From an uncultured Lachnospiraceae bacterium (lineage in GTDB: Bacteria > Bacillota > Clostridia > Lachnospirales > Lachnospiraceae): DNA of 9,174 bases. The DNA is taken from contig CANOFI010000078.1 of assembly GCA_947565255.1 (NCBI GenBank), positions 1-9,174 on the forward strand. Direction: 5' to 3'. Under the pieces are notes generated by a model, which searched no databases, was not told the DNA's origin, and was given only the letters and a program-made list of their open reading frames with translations. Of this stretch, positions 5,112 through 9,174 are shown piece by piece. The translations under genes were made by a program, and so were the position numbers. Each line of letters opens with the position of its first letter. Position 1 is the stretch's first letter.

Positions 5112-6926
5112 TTATTTATCCTCTAATTTTAATACGCTCATAAATACCTTCTGCGGTATTTCTACATTTCCAATCTGACGCATGCGCTTCTTTCCTTCCT
5201 TTTGTTTTTCCAAAAGCTTTCTCTTACGCGTAATATCGCCGCCATAGCATTTGGCAAGCACATCCTTTCGCATGGCCTTTACCGTTTCCCTTGCAATAAT
5301 TTTACTGCCGATTGCCGCCTGAATCGGGATTTCGAACAGATGCCTCGGAATTTCTTCTTTTAGCTTTTCGCACATTTTTCTTCCGCGCTCATATGCAGAT
5401 TCCGCATGTACGATAAACGAAAGGGCATCCACTTCCTCTTTATTGATGAGAATATCCAGCTTCACAAGCTCGCTCCCCGCGTAACCCTTCATCTCATAAT
5501 CAAAGGACGCATAACCGCGGGAGCGTGATTTTAAAGCATCAAAGAAATCATAAATAATTTCATTTAAGGGCAGGTCATATTTCAGCAGCGCCCGCGTCTC
5601 TTCCATGTATTCCATGCTGATATAAATTCCGCGCCGCTCCTGACAGAGATCCATAATTGCCCCGATATATTCGGATGTGACCATGATTTCTGCCTTTACC
5701 ATGGGCTCCTCCATATATTCAATCTGCGACGGGTCCGGCAGATTCGACGGATTGGTCAGCTCGATACAGGTTCCGTCTGTCTTATGCACCTTGTACACAA
5801 CGCCCGGAGCCGTTGTCACCAGATCCAGGTTATACTCCCGCTCCAGCCGTTCCTGAATGACCTCCAGATGAAGCAGTCCCAAAAAACCGCAGCGAAATCC
5901 AAATCCAAGCGCAACCGATGTTTCCGGTTCAAACTGAAGCGCCGCGTCATTGAGCTGCAGCTTGTCCAGTGCATCGCGCAAATCCTGGTATTTTGCCCCA
6001 TCCGCCGGGTAAAGTCCGCAATAAACCATTGGGTTTACCTTCTTGTAGCCCGGAAGCGGACTGCTGCACGGATTGTTTTTATCGGTTACCGTATCGCCCA
6101 CCCGGGTATCGGTTACATTCTTGATGCTGGCGGTAATATACCCAACCATGCCCGCGCTTAACTCCTCGCACGGAATAAACTGCCCTGCGCCGAAATATCC
6201 GACCTCCACCGTCTCAAACTCGGCCTTTGTCGCCATCATCCGAATCATTGTTCCTTTTTTTACCGTGCCCTCCTTGATACGGCAGAAAATAATCACACCC
6301 TTGTACGCATCATACAGGGAATCAAAAATCAGCGCCTGGAGCGGTGCGTCCGGATCCCCCGAAGGCGCCGGTATTTTTTCCACAATCTGTTCGAGCACCT
6401 CCTCCACATTCAGACCGGATTTGGCTGAAATACACGGCGCGCCCTGCGCCTCGATTCCAATTACGTCCTCAATCTCATCCATGACACGCTGCGGGTCTGC
6501 ACTTGGAAGGTCAATTTTATTGATGACCGGAAACACGTCCAGATCATGGTCAAGAGCAAGATATACGTTCGCAAGCGTCTGTGCTTCGATTCCCTGCGCA
6601 GCATCTACCACCAGGATTGCGCCGTCACATGCCGCAAGACTTCTGGATACTTCATAATTAAAATCCACATGTCCGGGTGTGTCAATCAAATTAAAAATGT
6701 ATTCTTCCCCATCCCTGGCTTTATAAACAATCCGCACGGTCTGTGCCTTAATTGTAATTCCGCGCTCCCGCTCCAGCTCCATGTTATCCAGCACCTGCGC
6801 CTGCATCTCGCGGTTCGTCAAAAGCCCGGTCATCTCAATAATCCGGTCCGCCAGCGTGGATTTCCCGTGGTCAATATGTGCAATAATGCAAAAGTTTCTG
6901 ATTTTATTCTGGTCAATTGTCTCCAT
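5112..6926 (-). CDS. lepA: Elongation factor 4 (LepA), translational GTPase
   Basis: LepA is a ribosome-associated GTPase, linked to back-translocation and to 30S assembly or initiation. The 604-residue length is normal. The GTPase motifs are complete: P-loop AHIDHGKS (16-23), RERGITIK (53-60), DTPGH (82-86), NKID (136-139) and SAKSG (167-171). EF-G-like domains II, III and V follow (GFGFRCGFLGLLHLEVIQER is typical of domain III), then the LepA-specific C-terminal domain with CYGGDITRKRKLLEKQKEGKKR and a final basic tail. The start is well supported: GGAGG lies 6 bases before ATG 6926. A strong promoter stands about 85 bases upstream. hemW follows in the same direction after a 176-bp gap containing a large inverted repeat. 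Confidence 0.98.
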   Translation of the reverse strand: METIDQNKIRNFCIIAHIDHGKSTLADRIIEMTGLLTNREMQAQVLDNMELERERGITIKAQTVRIVYKARDGEEYIFNLIDTPGHVDFNYEVSRSLAACDGAILVVDAAQGIEAQTLANVYLALDHDLDVFPVINKIDLPSADPQRVMDEIEDVIGIEAQGAPCISAKSGLNVEEVLEQIVEKIPAPSGDPDAPLQALIFDSLYDAYKGVIIFCRIKEGTVKKGTMIRMMATKAEFETVEVGYFGAGQFIPCEELSAGMVGYITASIKNVTDTRVGDTVTDKNNPCSSPLPGYKKVNPMVYCGLYPADGAKYQDLRDALDKLQLNDAALQFEPETSVALGFGFRCGFLGLLHLEVIQERLEREYNLDLVTTAPGVVYKVHKTDGTCIELTNPSNLPDPSQIEYMEEPMVKAEIMVTSEYIGAIMDLCQERRGIYISMEYMEETRALLKYDLPLNEIIYDFFDALKSRSRGYASFDYEMKGYAGSELVKLDILINKEEVDALSFIVHAESAYERGRKMCEKLKEEIPRHLFEIPIQAAIGSKIIARETVKAMRKDVLAKCYGGDITRKRKLLEKQKEGKKRMRQIGNVEIPQKVFMSVLKLEDK

Positions 6927-6951
6927 TTTCTTCCTCCAAATAACATGCTTT

Positions 6952-6984
6952 CCGCAGTGGCCCGTCTTACCCGGACCGCCGCGG
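6952..6984 (-). promoter_or_regulatory. GC-rich hairpin in the lepA leader
   Basis: In the lepA 5' leader CCGC (6984-6981, complement) can pair with GCGG (6955-6952, complement), and within it GGTCC with GGGCC. An alternative TGGCC/GGGCCA pairing overlaps. It ends about 20 bases before the ribosome binding site and stands out against AT-rich flanks. It could tune lepA translation; no known riboswitch is recognised. Confidence 0.3.
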
Positions 6985-7002
6985 CCAGTCTTTTAACTTC
7001 AT
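6967..7002 (-). CDS. Possible 11-residue leader peptide upstream of lepA
   Basis: An ATG at 7002 opens an 11-codon frame, MKLKDWPRRSG, ending at TAA 6967. The expected transcript start from the promoter at 7011-7039 is about 7004, so this ATG would be almost at the 5' end, as in leaderless messages. It overlaps the GC-rich hairpin, so its translation could alter the fold. There is no ribosome binding site and chance occurrence is quite possible. Confidence 0.18.
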   Translation of the reverse strand: MKLKDWPRRSG

Positions 7003-7010
7003 ATGCAATT

Positions 7011-7039
7011 ATTGTAACACGTTATCAACCCTGGTGCAA
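7011..7039 (-). promoter_or_regulatory. Sigma-A promoter of lepA
   Basis: On the minus strand TTGCAC (7039-7034) and TACAAT (7016-7011) are spaced by exactly 17 bases. Position and quality fit a housekeeping promoter starting transcription near 7004, with a leader of about 78 bases before lepA. It lies downstream of the permease stop (7101), so lepA does not depend on the permease transcript. Confidence 0.72.
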
Positions 7040-7100
7040 ATCATTTCTCGTCCCAGTTATAGAAATCCTCTTATCTTTTAAAAAAAACCAGACAAAACAT

Positions 7101-9086
7101 TTATTCTTTTATCATTCTCCTGCTGCACAGATACGTAATCATAAAATACAGGCCATAGACTGCAAGTATCATGCCTGCCGTCACCAGAATCGACCACACA
7201 ATTCCGGTTGTCCCGAATGTCTCTAATATATACACACACGACTGAATGCCAAAAATGGAATGGATGCAGGCAAAGACAAGCGGAAGGCCGAAAAACACAA
7301 GACTCTGCGTAAACAGAGAGCGATGAAGCATTTTCTCATCTACGCCGATTTTTCTGAGCATCTGGTATTTTTCCCGGTTATCGGAGGCCTCGGAAAGCTC
7401 CTTCAGCGCCAGAATTGCCGCACTGGCTATCATGAAAATCACACCGAGATATACGCCGATAAACACCATCATTGCCGAAAGGCCGATGCTGTTCGCATAA
7501 ATCTGTGTCCGGCTGTCGATGTCTACGGCGGGCCATGTTTTATTTTCCGGATTCAGCTGCTTTTGAAACGCTTCGCTGTCGATCATTTTCGAAAATGCAC
7601 TGCGCTCCTCTTCTGAATCCGCCTTATAATTGGCGAGATAATATAGGCTGTACGGCTCGAATCCGCTTAAATCTGCAGAGTCCGGCACAAGAATAAATCC
7701 AAAATTCGTACGGTTGGATGACATATGCAGATAGCCCTCCTGACATTTGCCGTACTTCGGCTGATACGTTTTGCCGCCCAGCGTGATGGCTGTTTTCCCG
7801 GCAAGCGCCCCATTGCGCAGTTCAAGCGAGGATCCAAAATTGGCAACCATGATATATTCGTCCTCTGCAAGGGTATATTCTTTTATTCCGTACGCTCTCG
7901 CCGCGCGGTTGTAATCACTCACCCGCACGATTTCCTCCTGGACGGACTGCGCATAGTCCATCAACTCCTTCAGTTCCTGTTCCTCTACATCCTCTTTCTG
8001 CTTTTGTGCTTCCACATACGCATCCAGATACCCTCCCAGGGTATCTGCCATTGTGAAGCTTTTATGCGCCCCCCAATAGGAAGTAAGCTCTACCACATCG
8101 CAAAACTTCGAAGTATCCACATGGACCGCATCCAGTACCTCGGAGACCGAATGGATCTGTGAGGATTCTTCTCCGCTCATATTGATCACGAGATTTAAGT
8201 CAAGCGGTACCATCGATTTTAAATTGTTATCCATCGACTTTTTGACAGACATGGCGCTCGACAGCACACAGATTGTGACAAACAGCATAAGACAGATAAT
8301 ACTTCCGGAAAATATCGTGGTATTAATCCGGCTTGCAAGCTCCTTGACCGTAAAACAGTTCAGCTTCCTGTAATAAAACCGTTTGCATTTAGAAATTACG
8401 GCCAGCATAAGCCCCGACAATGACCAGAAAATGAGAAATGTCGTCACAATTCCCTTGACAATCTGCGCAACAACCTGCGCCTCAGTTTTCAGCGCCACCG
8501 CATTTGATGTGACGTTGTAATATGCATTTGCAAGCACACCGGCCGATACCACAAATACAATGAGGCACAGCACGGGATTTTTTGCGGTCTGCTTCTCACC
8601 CTTTTTCCGGGCATTTAAAAGATGAATTAATTTGGTACGGCTCACGGCCAGCGTATTGAATACCATAACCACCAGATACATCATCAGAAAATAAGCGATG
8701 GTTTTCAGCAATGCCGGCTCCGATAAAATGAACTGAAACTTTGTCATATCTGCCTCAAACATATTGGCAACAATCACGCTCATCCCCTGTGAGGCAATCA
8801 CCCCGACAAGCAGTCCGACTCCAAGCGAGACCATTCCGATGATAAACGTTTCAATCAGAAGAATCCTGGCAATCCTGCTCTTTCCCATTCCAAGAATCAT
8901 ATAAATGCCGAATTCCTTTTTTCTGCGTTTCATCAGAAAATTACTTGCATAAATAATGAGAAATCCGAGCACGAAAGACACAAACACACTAATCACGGAC
9001 ATGGAAGAATTCATCAGCCGGATAATACTGCTGGTAGAGCCCGATACATTCATCATAACCGTCTGTTTCTCAATCGCATTGAACAC
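7101..9086 (-). CDS. BceB-like FtsX-family ABC transporter permease, probably 5'-truncated
   Basis: This is the membrane subunit of a peptide-sensing or peptide-detoxifying ABC transporter. From a GTG at 9086 the product has 661 residues and nine clear membrane helices (about 30-52, 72-97, 128-149, 171-188, 210-232, 258-279, 534-561, 594-613, 627-654). A roughly 245-residue outer domain lies between the sixth and seventh of these. With a lost first helix this is the ten-helix BceB plan. FtsX features include KRRKKEFGIYMILGMGKSR and NREKYQMLRKIGV. The frame continues upstream as FFATLILGVAIFY, clearly the end of helix 1, but the conserved basic N-terminus (LALRN-type segment) is absent. Instead there is a terminator (9120-9155) and an in-frame TGA (9171-9173). 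The GTG has no well-placed ribosome binding site (AGGGG is about 14 bases away). The gene is thus likely a 5'-deleted remnant. No BceA-type ATPase is in the window. Confidence 0.85.
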   Translation of the reverse strand: MFNAIEKQTVMMNVSGSTSSIIRLMNSSMSVISVFVSFVLGFLIIYASNFLMKRRKKEFGIYMILGMGKSRIARILLIETFIIGMVSLGVGLLVGVIASQGMSVIVANMFEADMTKFQFILSEPALLKTIAYFLMMYLVVMVFNTLAVSRTKLIHLLNARKKGEKQTAKNPVLCLIVFVVSAGVLANAYYNVTSNAVALKTEAQVVAQIVKGIVTTFLIFWSLSGLMLAVISKCKRFYYRKLNCFTVKELASRINTTIFSGSIICLMLFVTICVLSSAMSVKKSMDNNLKSMVPLDLNLVINMSGEESSQIHSVSEVLDAVHVDTSKFCDVVELTSYWGAHKSFTMADTLGGYLDAYVEAQKQKEDVEEQELKELMDYAQSVQEEIVRVSDYNRAARAYGIKEYTLAEDEYIMVANFGSSLELRNGALAGKTAITLGGKTYQPKYGKCQEGYLHMSSNRTNFGFILVPDSADLSGFEPYSLYYLANYKADSEEERSAFSKMIDSEAFQKQLNPENKTWPAVDIDSRTQIYANSIGLSAMMVFIGVYLGVIFMIASAAILALKELSEASDNREKYQMLRKIGVDEKMLHRSLFTQSLVFFGLPLVFACIHSIFGIQSCVYILETFGTTGIVWSILVTAGMILAVYGLYFMITYLCSRRMIKE

Positions 9087-9119
9087 ATAGAAAATCGCAA
9101 CCCCTAAAATCAGAGTGGC

Positions 9120-9155
9120 AAAAAAACAAAAAGAGCAGGTGTTCCCGCTCTTTTT
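9120..9155 (-). terminator. Intrinsic terminator abutting the truncated permease frame
   Basis: On the minus strand AAAAAGAGC-GGG (9155-9144, complement) pairs with CCT-GCTCTTTTT (9139-9128, complement) around an AACA loop. This is a 12-bp stem with one G-T wobble, followed by GTTTTTTT (9127-9120). On the plus strand it also ends in a short T-run, so weak bidirectional activity is possible. It presumably ends a gene to the right of the window; a TAA in one frame lies at 9166-9164. Confidence 0.85.
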
Positions 9156-9174
9156 GCACCGGATTAATACTCAG

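Overview
All credible genes lie on the minus strand, so the biological order runs right to left. The window looks like a member of the Firmicutes, class Clostridia, most likely Lachnospiraceae. This rests on the lepA-hemW pair, strong GGAGG-type ribosome binding sites, AT-rich intergenic DNA, and an ECF sigma/anti-sigma pair of a style common in clostridia. The family-level placement is inference.

Right end (7101-9174): a large BceB-type FtsX permease, the membrane half of an antimicrobial-peptide ABC transporter. Its 5' end looks broken. The conserved first part of the protein is missing, and a textbook intrinsic terminator sits immediately upstream, with its T-tract running straight into the surviving reading frame. 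No ATPase partner or sensor kinase is in the window.

Middle (3691-7040): a sigma-A-like promoter, a GC-rich leader, lepA (elongation factor 4), a 79-bp near-perfect inverted repeat in the gap, and hemW (radical SAM haem chaperone). This is the usual housekeeping core, but hrcA and the heat-shock genes that often follow it in Firmicutes are absent. The next 470 bp hold no large gene. They contain several hairpins and a 35-codon ORF built over an imperfect inverted repeat.

Left part (217-3219): a three-gene unit. An ECF sigma factor overlaps a membrane-anchored anti-sigma-like protein by ATGA. Then, 97 bp on, comes a secreted cysteine-rich protein that looks like a subtilase propeptide joined to two tryptophan/tyrosine-rich repeats, with no protease domain. 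A long stem-loop terminator closes the unit. My working model is that the anti-sigma protein senses an envelope signal through its outer domain and releases the sigma factor, and that the secreted protein is a product or modulator of that response. The link is by position only.

Left edge (1-62): a very strong ribosome binding site and a possible TTG start suggest another minus-strand gene begins here and runs out of the window.
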